IMG/VR virus record: IMGVR_UViG_3300044613_000024
Span: 1 to 24,894 of that record
From: a virus
Reading direction: 5' to 3' (one strand)
Length of the DNA stretch: 24,894 bases
A program made the position numbers and the translations under genes. Under the pieces are notes generated by a model. The model saw only the letters and a program-made list of their open reading frames with translations, searched no databases and was not told the origin of the DNA. This document shows, one piece after another, positions 1-7,925 of the stretch (positions are counted from its first letter, which is position 1; each line of letters starts with the position of its first letter).

Positions 1-1
1 T

Positions 2-217
2 ACGGTTGGGTTGTTTTCAGAGCGCATCGACGTCACAGTAACCCACCGCACCGTGCAAGATATTGAGGCCGAACTGGCTAAAACCTTGGAAATCTATATG
101 GGTGAGGTGGAGACCGTCGAGGAAAAGACCCCCACCCAAAGTCTTGCAGAGTTAGATATTGACAAAGAACTGGGCTTGGACGATGGATCAGAACCTACTG
201 ATAAAAGCCCAGAATAA
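2..217 (+). CDS. C-terminal part of probable terminase small subunit (5' end outside window)
   Basis: This reading frame is open from the first complete codon of the window, so it is most likely the tail of a gene that starts upstream; a TTG at 11 is the only internal start and has no clear ribosome binding site. The visible ~71 residues begin with a short beta-like stretch (RIDVTVTHRT) and run into an acidic helix and a charged C-terminus ending TDKSPE. Position directly before the large terminase, with a 35-bp overlap, is where phages normally carry the small terminase, the DNA-recognition subunit of the packaging motor. The DNA-binding N-terminal domain is not visible, so the call rests on position and on general resemblance of the C-terminal tail. 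It could instead be another small packaging-region protein. Confidence 0.5.
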   Translation, partial: TVGLFSERIDVTVTHRTVQDIEAELAKTLEIYMGEVETVEEKTPTQSLAELDIDKELGLDDGSEPTDKSPE

Positions 218-1700
218 CCTGCACAAGTTCCCCCCGGCAGTCCAACAGAAGGTTGGACAACTTATTGCCGAGTTACGGAAAACCGCCGTGCACGACGTGG
301 CGAAGCAGGACTTCATGTCATTTGTAAAGTATGTGTGGCCTAACTTCATACACGGGGCGCACCACGAGAAGATGGCCCGGGCCTTTGAGGGAGTGGCTGA
401 AGGCAGGATAAAGCGCCTAATTATTAACATGCCACCCCGGCATACCAAGAGCGAGTTCGCCTCATACCTGCTTCCAGCGTGGTTTCTCGGTAAGTTTCCC
501 GGCAAAAAGGTGATCCAGACCTCCCACACAGCCGAGTTGGCTGTGGGTTTTGGTCGAAAAGTGCGAAATCTGGTAGACGCAGACCGCTACAAGGACCTGT
601 TTCCGGAGGTTTCGCTCCAGTCTGACTCCAAAGCGGCAGGTCGGTGGGCTACAAACTTCGCCGGTGAGTACTTTGCTATCGGTGTCGGGGGCGCGGTGAC
701 TGGTAAAGGTGCCGATCTGCTCATTATTGACGACCCTCACTCGGAGCAAGAAGCAGCCCTAGCCGAAATTAACCCCGAAATCTACGACAAAACCTACGAG
801 TGGTACACCTCTGGGCCAAGGCAGCGTCTCCAGCCGGGGGGAGCCATCGTGGTTGTGATGACCAGATGGAGTAAAAAGGACCTTACCGGGCAAGTTTTGA
901 AAGCAGCCGCCCAGCGAGACGGCGATGAGTGGGAAGTGATCGAGTTACCGGCTCTTTTACCGTCTGGAAGCCCGCTCTGGCCTCAGTTTTGGTCGGAAAA
1001 AGAACTTTTGGCCCTCAGAAACGAGTTGCCCCACGGCAAATGGATGGCCCAGTACCAGCAAGACCCCACCTCAGAGACCTCGGCTATTGTAAAGCGGGAC
1101 TGGTGGAGGATCTGGGAGGACGACGAGGCGCCAAACTGCGAATTTGTCCTTCAAGCGTGGGATACGGCCTTTGAAAAATCTAATCGGGCAGACTATTCGG
1201 CCTGTACGACGTGGGGCGTGTTCTACCACGAGGACCCAAAAACCGGAATGATGGAGTCAAACATCATCCTACTCAATGCCTTTCGGGATCGCTTGGAGTT
1301 TCCAGCCCTCAAACGGGAGGCCGTGGAGCAATACCAGAACTGGGAACCAGACTCCATCATTATTGAGAAGAAGGCTTCCGGGGCGCCCTTGATTTATGAG
1401 ATGCGGGCGATGGGTATCCCGGTCCAAGAGTTCACCCCCTCTCGGGGTAACGACAAGATCAGCCGACTAAACGCTGTGTCTGACTTATTTGCTTCAGGTC
1501 GGGTCTGGGCGCCCAACACCCACTGGGCGGAAGAGGTAATCGAGGAGGTTGCATCCTTTCCGGCAGGAGAGCATGATGACTACGTTGACTCTGTTTCCTT
1601 AGCGTTGATGCGCTTTAGGAAAGGGGGGTATATTCGCACGGCACTGGACGAACCCGAAGAGGTTCCGCAGTTTAGACGGCACTTTCAAGGATACTACTAA
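183..1700 (+). CDS. terL: Terminase large subunit (DNA packaging ATPase/nuclease)
   Basis: Motor protein that docks on the portal, hydrolyses ATP to pump DNA into the prohead and cuts the concatemer. The ~505-residue product has both expected domains. The ATPase has a Walker A-like loop PPRHTKSE at about residues 84-91 and a Walker B strand DLLIIDDPH at about 178-186. The RNase H-like nuclease has an acidic residue in AWDTAFEKSNRADYSA (about 325-340), a second strand SIIIEKKASG (about 391-400), and an HDDYVDS motif (about 464-470). Length is typical of the family. I chose the ATG at 183 (MDQNLL) over a TTG at 159; neither has a strong ribosome binding site, and translation may be coupled to the upstream gene, which it overlaps. 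Its TAA stop overlaps the portal ATG by one base. Confidence 0.96.
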   Translation: MDQNLLIKAQNNLHKFPPAVQQKVGQLIAELRKTAVHDVAKQDFMSFVKYVWPNFIHGAHHEKMARAFEGVAEGRIKRLIINMPPRHTKSEFASYLLPAWFLGKFPGKKVIQTSHTAELAVGFGRKVRNLVDADRYKDLFPEVSLQSDSKAAGRWATNFAGEYFAIGVGGAVTGKGADLLIIDDPHSEQEAALAEINPEIYDKTYEWYTSGPRQRLQPGGAIVVVMTRWSKKDLTGQVLKAAAQRDGDEWEVIELPALLPSGSPLWPQFWSEKELLALRNELPHGKWMAQYQQDPTSETSAIVKRDWWRIWEDDEAPNCEFVLQAWDTAFEKSNRADYSACTTWGVFYHEDPKTGMMESNIILLNAFRDRLEFPALKREAVEQYQNWEPDSIIIEKKASGAPLIYEMRAMGIPVQEFTPSRGNDKISRLNAVSDLFASGRVWAPNTHWAEEVIEEVASFPAGEHDDYVDSVSLALMRFRKGGYIRTALDEPEEVPQFRRHFQGYY

Positions 1701-4177
1701 TGGCAATTGACAAAGCACTTAATCAAGCCCCTATGGGTTTAGATCTCGAAGAGATGATGGATGAGCCTGCTCTTGAGATAGAGATTGAAGATCCGGAGGC
1801 TGTGCGCATCGGTATTGATGGCAAGCCCATACTAGAGATTGAAGAAGTCGAAGTTGAGGATGACTTTAATGCCAACCTCGCTGAAGAGATGGACGAAGGT
1901 GAGTTGACCGAACTATGCGGAGACTTGCTTGGCGAATTTGAAGAAGATGTATCTAGCCGCAAAGACTGGATGCAGACTTATGTTGATGGCTTAGAACTTC
2001 TTGGTCTAAAGATTGAGGACCGCACAGAGCCTTGGCCCGGAGCCTGCGGTGTGTACCACCCGCTGTTGAGTGAGGCGCTGGTTAAGTTTCAGGCAGAGAC
2101 AATCATGGAGACCTTCCCTGCTGCGGGGCCGGTCAAGACACAAATTATAGGCAAAGAAACCCCTGCGAAACGCGAGGCCGCCGTACGTGTCAAGGATGAC
2201 ATGAATTATCAATTAACGGAAGTCATGGTCGAGTATCGGCCTGAGCACGAGCGGATGCTGTGGGGCTTGGGGCTTTCGGGTAATGCGTTCAAGAAGGTGT
2301 ACTACGACCCAAGCATTGAGCGGCAAGTCTCTATCTTTGTACCTGCAGAAGATGTCGTGGTGCCTTACGGGGCGTCCAACCTCCAGACTTCGGAGCGTGT
2401 CACCCATGTGATGCGTAAGACAGAAAACGAACTGCGCAAGTTACAGGTAGCAGGCTTTTATCGTGACGTAGAACTTGGTGATCCGGTTGACTCATTCGAC
2501 GAGGTTGAGAAGAAAATTGCTGAGAAGATGGGCTTTCGTGCCTCATCTGACGACAGGTACAAGATCCTTGAGATGCACGTGGACATGGACCTGCCCGGCT
2601 ACGAAGACAAAGACGAGGATGGCGAGCCGACGGGTATTGCGCTGCCTTACGTTGTTACTATTGAAAAAGGAACTCAAACAGTCCTAGCGATCCGTCGCAA
2701 CTGGCACCCTGAAGATGATACTAAACAGAAGAGAAATCACTTCGTACATTACTCGTATATTCCGGGTTTTGGTTTTTACGCTTTTGGTCTTATCCACCTT
2801 ATTGGTGCTTTTGCTAAGTCTGGCACTTCTCTTATTCGTCAACTTGTTGATGCGGGAACCCTGTCAAACCTGCCCGGTGGATTCAAAACCAAAGGTCTTA
2901 GAGTTAAGGGTGATGACACCCCCATCTCCCCGGCAGAGTTTAGAGACGTAGACGTAGCCTCCGGCACAATCAAAGATAACATCATGACGCTCCCATACAA
3001 GGAGCCAAGTCAGGTGTTGTATACCCTCTTGGGTACGATTGTTGAAGAGGGTCGCCGGTTTGCAAGCGCAGCGGATATGAAGGTATCCGACATGAGTGCC
3101 CAGTCACCCGTAGGTACGACGCTGGCAATTCTAGAGCGCACATTGAAGGTGATGTCAGCCGTTCAGGCCCGCATCCACTACTCGATGAAGCAGGAGTTCA
3201 AACTCCTGAAGAACATCATCCGTGACTACACTCCGGACGATTATTCGTACGAGCCGGTTGAAGGACCCCCACGGGCCAAGCAGTCGGATTACGACGATGT
3301 GGACGTGATTCCGGTCTCAGACCCTAACGCTGCGACGATGAGTCAGAAGGTGGTGCAGTACCAAGCGGCTCTACAATTAGCCCAGACTGCGCCCCAGTTA
3401 TACGATCTGCCATACCTACATCGGCAGATGTTAGAAGTTCTCGGTATCAAGAATGTACAGAAACTTGTGCCGATGAAAGACGATATGAACCCACGTGATC
3501 CCATATCCGAGAACATGGATGTGATTAAAGGCAAGCCACTCAAGGCTTTCTCCTATCAGGATCACCAAGCCCATATCACAACCCACATGACCTTTATGCA
3601 AGATCCTATGACTGCTCAGATGATCGGACAAAACCCGATGGCGCAGCAGATGATGGGGGCACTGCAAGCACATATTGCAGAGCATTATGGGTACATGTAC
3701 CGCAACCAAATCGAACAACAGGTGGGTGCACCCATCCCGACGTTTGACGATGAGGATGAAAAAATCCCCGAGGATATGGAGGCTGCTCTCTCCCGTCTGG
3801 TGGCTCAGGCATCACAACAACTCCTGCTCCAGAACCAGACCGCCGCTGCACAACAGCAGGCACAGCAGCAAGCCCAAGATCCGATTCTTCAGTTACAGGC
3901 AAAAGAGGCTTCTATCAAAGAAGCAGACCTCCAACGCAAAGTGCTCAAGGACAAGACCGACGCACAACTCAAGGCTAACCAGCAAAACATTGAGCGCCAG
4001 CGGATTCAATCACAAGAGAAGATCGCTGAGGCTAATGCAATGGTGAAAGCCACCGCTGAAGATGAAGCATTAAAGGTTAAACAAGCCGATGCCATGATCA
4101 GAGCCACGGCAGAGGACGAAAGAATGAAACTGGAGAGGGACAAAGAACTTCTTCGGCTTCGTAGCAAGAGGGCTTAA
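1700..4177 (+). CDS. Portal protein
   Basis: The dodecameric ring at the capsid vertex through which DNA enters and leaves; the docking site of the terminase and adaptors. The 825-aa product starts with a very acidic N-terminus (residues ~15-65), then a conserved-looking core with DWMQTYVDGLELLG, RTEPWPGACGVYHPLLSEAL and a long run around RPEHERMLWGLGLSGNAFKKVYYD, all reminiscent of large podovirus-type portals. The last ~140 residues are Gln/Ala-rich and then a highly charged predicted coiled coil, comparable in place to the long C-terminal barrel/helix of P22-like portals. Within it, ANAMVKATAEDE and ADAMIRATAEDE form an 18-residue tandem duplication. Start overlaps the terL stop (TAATG). 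The family assignment is by recognition of sequence style and position; I could not run a profile search. Confidence 0.9.
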   Translation: MAIDKALNQAPMGLDLEEMMDEPALEIEIEDPEAVRIGIDGKPILEIEEVEVEDDFNANLAEEMDEGELTELCGDLLGEFEEDVSSRKDWMQTYVDGLELLGLKIEDRTEPWPGACGVYHPLLSEALVKFQAETIMETFPAAGPVKTQIIGKETPAKREAAVRVKDDMNYQLTEVMVEYRPEHERMLWGLGLSGNAFKKVYYDPSIERQVSIFVPAEDVVVPYGASNLQTSERVTHVMRKTENELRKLQVAGFYRDVELGDPVDSFDEVEKKIAEKMGFRASSDDRYKILEMHVDMDLPGYEDKDEDGEPTGIALPYVVTIEKGTQTVLAIRRNWHPEDDTKQKRNHFVHYSYIPGFGFYAFGLIHLIGAFAKSGTSLIRQLVDAGTLSNLPGGFKTKGLRVKGDDTPISPAEFRDVDVASGTIKDNIMTLPYKEPSQVLYTLLGTIVEEGRRFASAADMKVSDMSAQSPVGTTLAILERTLKVMSAVQARIHYSMKQEFKLLKNIIRDYTPDDYSYEPVEGPPRAKQSDYDDVDVIPVSDPNAATMSQKVVQYQAALQLAQTAPQLYDLPYLHRQMLEVLGIKNVQKLVPMKDDMNPRDPISENMDVIKGKPLKAFSYQDHQAHITTHMTFMQDPMTAQMIGQNPMAQQMMGALQAHIAEHYGYMYRNQIEQQVGAPIPTFDDEDEKIPEDMEAALSRLVAQASQQLLLQNQTAAAQQQAQQQAQDPILQLQAKEASIKEADLQRKVLKDKTDAQLKANQQNIERQRIQSQEKIAEANAMVKATAEDEALKVKQADAMIRATAEDERMKLERDKELLRLRSKRA

Positions 4178-4198
4178 CTTCCACAAAAAGGAGAATAA

Positions 4199-4393
4199 AT
4201 GAGTAACGACATTCTCAAATACCTTTCAGACAAGGTACGCGAGGAAATGAAGGTAATAGAAAACGACACAGTATTAGGACACGCAAAAGATTTTGGAGAC
4301 TACAAATACGCTTGTGGGATCTACCGTGGCTTACTGATCGCAAACAATATTCTTATGGAAACAGCAGAAAGGATGGAAAAAGACGATGACTGA
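4199..4393 (+). CDS. Small conserved-type phage protein, function unknown
   Basis: A 64-aa, mostly helical, acidic protein with the pattern ILKYLSDKVREEM, then KDFGDYKYACGIYRGLLIANNIL, ending in a charged tail EKDDD. Small proteins of this shape (a Y-x-x-x-x-G-x-x-x-G-L centre and an acidic tail) occur near portal or head genes in many environmental phages, but I know no function. It has a perfect AAAAAGGAG ribosome binding site seven bases before the ATG. Its stop overlaps the start of the GroES-like gene by 8 bp (ATGACTGA), so the two are probably translationally coupled. Confidence 0.8.
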   Translation: MSNDILKYLSDKVREEMKVIENDTVLGHAKDFGDYKYACGIYRGLLIANNILMETAERMEKDDD

Positions 4394-4787
4394 ACTCGCC
4401 ATCGCTACAGAAGAAGGTGAAGTAAGTACTCTGCCAGACACAGACGAACGCAAAGCCAAGCAGTTACCGGACCCATCTGGGTACCGCATTTTGTGTGCAA
4501 TTCCTGAAATTGAGGGGACCTACGACTCTGGAATCCTTAAATCAGACATTACCCTCCAACACGAAGAACTCCTCACAACGGTTTTGTTCGTGGTCAAGAT
4601 GGGTGCGGATTGCTATAAAGACGCGGCACGCTTTCCAAGTGGACCGTGGTGTAAGGAGGGGGACTTTATTCTCGTGCGCCCACACGCAGGTACGCGGCTC
4701 AAGATTCATGGTCGTGAGTTCCGCATCATCAACGACGATTCCGTGGAGGGTGTAGTCGAAGACCCCCGTGGCATCTCTCGCAAATAG
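4386..4787 (+). CDS. GroES-like (Cpn10) co-chaperonin
   Basis: A 133-aa protein with a ~27-residue non-homologous N-terminal extension followed by a Cpn10-like layout. The first beta strand is GYRILCAIPE (about 32-41), followed by a mobile-loop-like segment with SGIL at about 48-51, in the place of the GroES IVL tripeptide that contacts GroEL. Next are a strand TTVLFVVKMGADCY (about 64-77), then WCKEGDFILVRPHAGT (about 88-103), matching the GroES G-D-I-V turn, and a closing strand EFRIINDDSVEGVV (about 111-124). By analogy with T4 gp31, it would cap the host GroEL cage and help fold the major capsid protein or another head protein. It sits between the portal and scaffold genes, which supports a head-assembly role. 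The scaffold gene follows 9 bp downstream. Substrate and partner are inferred. Confidence 0.82.
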   Translation: MTELAIATEEGEVSTLPDTDERKAKQLPDPSGYRILCAIPEIEGTYDSGILKSDITLQHEELLTTVLFVVKMGADCYKDAARFPSGPWCKEGDFILVRPHAGTRLKIHGREFRIINDDSVEGVVEDPRGISRK

Positions 4788-4796
4788 GAGTAAAAC

Positions 4797-5798
4797 ATGC
4801 CGTTACCCAAAGAAGCAGAAGGAAAGCCCGAATTTGAATTTGAAGTAGAGGGTGAAGATCAGGGTAAACCCGTAGAAAAAGAAGTAGAGGCTAGGGGTAA
4901 ACCCGAAGATGACAATATTGAAGTAATGGACGACACCCCGGAATATGACCGTGGGCGGGAGCCACTACCGAAAGAACTTGTAGACGAATTAGAGGCTGAC
5001 GAACTGGAGGAGTATTCCGACAGGGTTAAGACTCGTCTCAAGCAAATGCGCAAAGTCTGGCACGACGAGCGTAGGGCTAAAGAGGCCGCGCTGCGGGAGC
5101 AGCAAGAGGCTATTACCTTGGCCCAGAGAGTTTTTGAAGAAAACAAGAAACTCAAGTCCAAACTGACCGAAGACCAAAAGTCGTTCATTAATACCGCTAA
5201 AACGGCGGCTGAGTTGGAAATGGAGATGGCTAAACGTGCCTATAAAGAGGCATATGAGGCCGGAGATTCGGACCGGGTTGTAGATGCTCAGGAGAAACTT
5301 GCCGAGGTAAATTACAAACTTCAGCAAATAAAAAGTTATCGACCCCCTTTACAAGAACCCGAAACTGATGTAAATAGTGCTCCAGAACAACCAGTATCTC
5401 GTACTCCACGTCCTGACAATAAGGCAATGGGGTGGCAAGAACGGAACCAATGGTTTGGTCGGGATCGGTTGATGACCAGTTTGGCGTTGGGTCTTCACGA
5501 AGAACTGGTAGCAGAAAACGGTCAGGCGTATGCAACGACTGACGAGTATTACCAGCGTATTGACAAAACAATGCGCGAAAGATTTCCTGAGAGATTTCAG
5601 GAAGAAGTACAAACGACTAACGGGGGCGGCAAGCCCGTTACGCGCACCGAAAAACCCGCCACTGTGGTTGCTCCGGCATCCAGAAGCACGTCCTCCAAAA
5701 AGATTGTGCTGAAACAATCGCAAATAAATATTGCGAAGAAACTGGGTTTAACCCCCGAGCAGTATGCCCGGGAATATGCAAAAACTTTGGAGAACTAA
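4797..5798 (+). CDS. Probable capsid scaffolding protein
   Basis: A 333-aa protein with an extremely acidic, low-complexity N-terminus (residues 1-70), and a long charged coiled-coil region (about 70-180, e.g. RVKTRLKQMRKVWHDERRAKEAALREQQE). A Pro/Thr-rich linker follows, then a short basic/helical C-terminus with KIVLKQSQINIAKKLGL and LTPEQYAREYAKTLEN. Acidic coiled coil plus a short C-terminal helix-turn-helix that binds the coat protein is the known design of phage scaffolds, and a LTPEQYA-like ending is common in them. It lies just upstream of the coat genes, as expected. Scaffold chaperones coat assembly and leaves before or during packaging; no protease gene is seen nearby. Good AGGAG ribosome binding site at 4787-4791. 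Confidence 0.8.
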   Translation: MPLPKEAEGKPEFEFEVEGEDQGKPVEKEVEARGKPEDDNIEVMDDTPEYDRGREPLPKELVDELEADELEEYSDRVKTRLKQMRKVWHDERRAKEAALREQQEAITLAQRVFEENKKLKSKLTEDQKSFINTAKTAAELEMEMAKRAYKEAYEAGDSDRVVDAQEKLAEVNYKLQQIKSYRPPLQEPETDVNSAPEQPVSRTPRPDNKAMGWQERNQWFGRDRLMTSLALGLHEELVAENGQAYATTDEYYQRIDKTMRERFPERFQEEVQTTNGGGKPVTRTEKPATVVAPASRSTSSKKIVLKQSQINIAKKLGLTPEQYAREYAKTLEN

Positions 5799-5799
5799 C

Positions 5800-6249
5800 A
5801 TGGCTGAAAATAGACTTGCACGCGAACTTGAAAATCGATCCGCCGTAGAGCGTCCACAGGCTTGGGCACCCGCTTCCGCATTGCCGGAGCCGGATAAACA
5901 GCCGGGATACTCGTATCGCTGGATTCGTGTTGCCTCGATGGGACAGGCTGACCCCAAAAACACATCTTCCAAGATGCGCGAAGGGTGGGAACCCGTCCGG
6001 ATTGAAGAGCAACCTAAGTTCCAGATGTTAACTGACCCCAATAGTCGTTTTAAGGACAATATTGAGGTCGCCGGACTGTTACTTTGCAAAATCCCTGTTG
6101 AGTTTATGGAACAGCGTAAGCAGTACTACGCCAAAGCCACCAGAGACAACATGGAAGCCGTAGATAACACGTTCATGAGAGAGAACGACCCGAGGATGCC
6201 GCTCTTTAAGGAGCGTTCTTCTAAGACGTCGTTTGGAAAAGGTAAATAA
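5800..6249 (+). CDS. Head-region protein of unknown function
   Basis: A 149-aa protein starting MAENRLARELENRS; the ATG at 5800 lies one base after the scaffold stop with GGAG seven bases upstream, so I prefer it to an in-frame ATG at 5764 inside the scaffold gene. It is hydrophilic with a Pro-rich stretch (about 20-35), a compact region with YSYRWIRVASMG and REGWEPVRIEEQPKF, a single hydrophobic strand VAGLLLCKIPVEFM, and a basic tail (SSKTSFGKGK). No membrane segment or enzyme motif. Genes like it often lie between scaffold and coat genes in podovirus-like environmental phages, so a minor head or assembly role is likely but unproven. Confidence 0.75.
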   Translation: MAENRLARELENRSAVERPQAWAPASALPEPDKQPGYSYRWIRVASMGQADPKNTSSKMREGWEPVRIEEQPKFQMLTDPNSRFKDNIEVAGLLLCKIPVEFMEQRKQYYAKATRDNMEAVDNTFMRENDPRMPLFKERSSKTSFGKGK

Positions 6250-6251
6250 AC

Positions 6252-6270
6252 TTTTTAACGAGGTTAAAAA
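6252..6270 (+). promoter_or_regulatory. AT-rich hairpin presenting the ribosome binding site in its loop
   Basis: TTTTTAAC (6252-6259) and GTTAAAAA (6263-6270) are perfect 8-bp inverted repeats with the loop GAG (6260-6262). The hairpin directly abuts the ATG at 6271, and the only Shine-Dalgarno-like bases, CGAGG, are in and around the loop. This may set the translation rate of the next head gene. It is too AT-rich to act as a normal intrinsic terminator. Confidence 0.4.
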
Positions 6271-6873
6271 ATGGCATATCCCACCGTATCAGGCCCTTAC
6301 GGCCTAATTCCGATCAATTTGATCGGCGGTCAGGTGTTTGCTGGTGCTACTCGTCAAATCCCCATCGGCTCGGGCGAAACAACCGCTATTTTCTTTGGCG
6401 ACGTTGTTAACCTTAACAGCGACGGGAATGTGACAAAGTTGACCACCACGGACTCTGGCTCTGTTGTTGGTGTTTTCCTCGGTTGCACGTACGTCGATCC
6501 GACCTACGGCCCAACCTATCGTCAGTCTTACCCCGGTGGTCTAACAAACTCCACGATTGAAGCCTATGTTCAGGACGATCCGGATGCTTTGTTTAAGGCT
6601 GCAGTGTGTGACACTGGCACAACCACCATCAGTTTCTTAAACCGTACTGATGTTAATCGTAACGCTGCTTTGGTTCAGAACCCCGGTTCTGCGACTACAG
6701 GTAACTCTGGTGTAGCCATCAATGATGCGACCAACACCACGACCACCCTGCCGGTTCGTATTATCGACGTTGTTCCTGAGACAGCATTTGCTGGTTTCCC
6801 CGGTTCTTACACGGAAGTGATCGTGAAGTGGAACTTTGGTGTGCACCGGTATTACAACGCCACTGGCGTATAA
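6271..6873 (+). CDS. Putative head decoration or minor capsid protein
   Basis: A 200-aa protein rich in Gly, Thr, Val and Asn, with alternating strand-like stretches (e.g. TTAIFFGDVVNLNSDGNVTKL, GSVVGVFLGCTYVDPTYGP, TLPVRIIDVVPETAF) and an aromatic C-terminus WNFGVHRYYNATGV. No signal peptide, membrane helix or catalytic motif. The all-beta look and the place directly before the major coat gene, with only 12 bp between them, suggest a capsid-surface or stabilising protein co-expressed with the coat. The exact role is inferred from position. The AGGxxA-type ribosome binding site is held in a small hairpin. Confidence 0.7.
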   Translation: MAYPTVSGPYGLIPINLIGGQVFAGATRQIPIGSGETTAIFFGDVVNLNSDGNVTKLTTTDSGSVVGVFLGCTYVDPTYGPTYRQSYPGGLTNSTIEAYVQDDPDALFKAAVCDTGTTTISFLNRTDVNRNAALVQNPGSATTGNSGVAINDATNTTTTLPVRIIDVVPETAFAGFPGSYTEVIVKWNFGVHRYYNATGV

Positions 6874-6885
6874 GGAGCATATTAA

Positions 6886-7794
6886 ATGGCTATTTCCCGC
6901 GCACAACTACTGAAGGAACTTCTCCCCGGACTGAACGCATTGTTTGGTATGGAGTATGCTCGCTACGGCGAAGAGCATAAAGAGATTTTCGAAACTGAAA
7001 CCTCTGAGCGTTCCTTCGAAGAAGAAACAAAACTGTCTGGCTTCTCAGCCGCTCCTGTCAAAAACGAAGGTTCTGCCATCGCTTATGACAACGGGCAAGA
7101 AGCATGGACGGCTCGCTATAACCACGAAACCATTGCTCTTGGCTTCTCGCTGACGGAAGAGGCAATTGAGGACAACCTCTATGACTCCCTGTCCAGCCGG
7201 TACACCAAGGCTCTGGCCCGTGCTATGGCTTACACCAAGCAGACTAAGGCTGCTGCAATCCTGAACAACGGCTTTGACTCCAACTATACTGGTGGCGATG
7301 GCGTAGAACTGTTCTCGACTGCACACCCCTTGGTTTCTGGTGGCGTCAACAGCAACGAACCCGCAACCCCTGCCGACCTGTCTGAGACCTCCCTTGAGGC
7401 CGCTGTTATTCAGATCGCTGGTTGGACGGACGAGCGTGGCCTGCTGATTGCTGCAAAGCCGCGTAAGTTGGTCGTTGCTCCTTCCAATATGTTCGTTGCG
7501 ACTCGTATTCTTGAGACGGAACTGCGTGTTGGTACGGCTGATAACGACATCAACGCTCTGAAGAGCAATGGTTCGATCCCAGAGGGTTACACTGTTAACC
7601 ACTTCTTGACCGACCCAGATGCTTGGTTCCTCTGCACAGACGTTCCTAACGGTCTGAAGCACTTCGTTCGTACCCCGATGGCAACATCGATGGACGGCGA
7701 CTTCGACACCGGTAACGTCCGTTACAAGGCCCGTGAGCGTTATTCGTTTGGTTGGTCCGATCCGCTTGGCGTTTTCGGTTCACCCGGCGCGTAA
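6886..7794 (+). CDS. Major capsid protein (probable HK97 fold)
   Basis: A 302-aa protein, the right size for a compact HK97-fold coat without a delta domain. Visible features are an N-terminal helix (AISRAQLLKELLPGLNALFGMEY), and an acidic extended segment with EIFETETSERSFEEETKLSGF. A spine-helix region follows (SLTEEAIEDNLYDSLSSRYTKALARAMAYTKQTKAAAILNNGF), then a loop ELFSTAHPLVSGG, and AKPRKLVVAPSNMFVATRILETELRVG, typical of coat proteins of several phage groups. It ends in RYKARERYSFGWSDPLGVFGSPGA. Codons are well balanced and the gene has an AAGGAG site followed immediately downstream by a strong terminator, as expected for the most highly expressed virion gene. Identity as coat is clear from order and sequence; sub-family not assigned. 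Confidence 0.93.
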   Translation: MAISRAQLLKELLPGLNALFGMEYARYGEEHKEIFETETSERSFEEETKLSGFSAAPVKNEGSAIAYDNGQEAWTARYNHETIALGFSLTEEAIEDNLYDSLSSRYTKALARAMAYTKQTKAAAILNNGFDSNYTGGDGVELFSTAHPLVSGGVNSNEPATPADLSETSLEAAVIQIAGWTDERGLLIAAKPRKLVVAPSNMFVATRILETELRVGTADNDINALKSNGSIPEGYTVNHFLTDPDAWFLCTDVPNGLKHFVRTPMATSMDGDFDTGNVRYKARERYSFGWSDPLGVFGSPGA

Positions 7795-7803
7795 TGTTGT
7801 AAG

Positions 7804-7830
7804 AAAGGGGGGTTGCAAAGCCCCCCTTTT
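7804..7830 (+). terminator. Intrinsic terminator after the coat gene
   Basis: AAAGGGGGG (7804-7812) pairs perfectly with CCCCCCTTT (7821-7829) around an 8-base loop, followed by the T run. It begins 10 bases after the coat stop. Readthrough is likely partial because the downstream virion genes are on the same strand. Confidence 0.92.
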
Positions 7831-7858
7831 GCTGTATTCTTTAGGGACTAGGATTTTG

Positions 7859-7913
7859 CTCGTATCTACTGACCTAGCAGACTTAGTAGAGAAGATACGA
7901 GAATGTGCTACTA
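7859..7913 (+). promoter_or_regulatory. Structured leader upstream of the post-coat genes
   Basis: CTCGTATCT (7859-7867) and AGATACGAG (7893-7901) are perfect 9-bp inverted repeats 25 bases apart. Inside, TAGTAG (7884-7889) can pair either with the CTACT at 7866-7870 or with CTACTA at 7908-7913, just before the ribosome binding site CGAGGA; CTAGG (7848-7852) can also pair with CCTAG (7873-7877). It lies in the only sizeable gene-free gap (7795-7925), after a strong terminator, so a new promoter is expected here. I see no convincing -35/-10 pair. It may be a transcript-stability hairpin, an operator, or a translation control element. Confidence 0.5.
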
Positions 7914-7925
7914 CACGAGGACAAT

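Noticed and set aside
188-749. Open frames on the opposite strand within the terminase gene
   Set aside because: They lie wholly inside a clear coding gene, have no ribosome binding site and have Cys/Ser/Arg-rich translations typical of antisense shadows. Minus-strand frames in the rest of the window are rejected for the same reason.
5764-5799. Longer start for the 5800 head gene
   Set aside because: An upstream ATG at 5764 lies inside the scaffold gene without its own ribosome binding site; the ATG at 5800 has GGAG at good spacing and directly follows the scaffold stop.
7829-7861. Possible promoter after the coat terminator (TTGCTG ... GATTTT)
   Set aside because: The -35-like box is reasonable and spacing is 17 bases, but GATTTT is a poor -10 and the region overlaps the terminator; too weak to list as a promoter.
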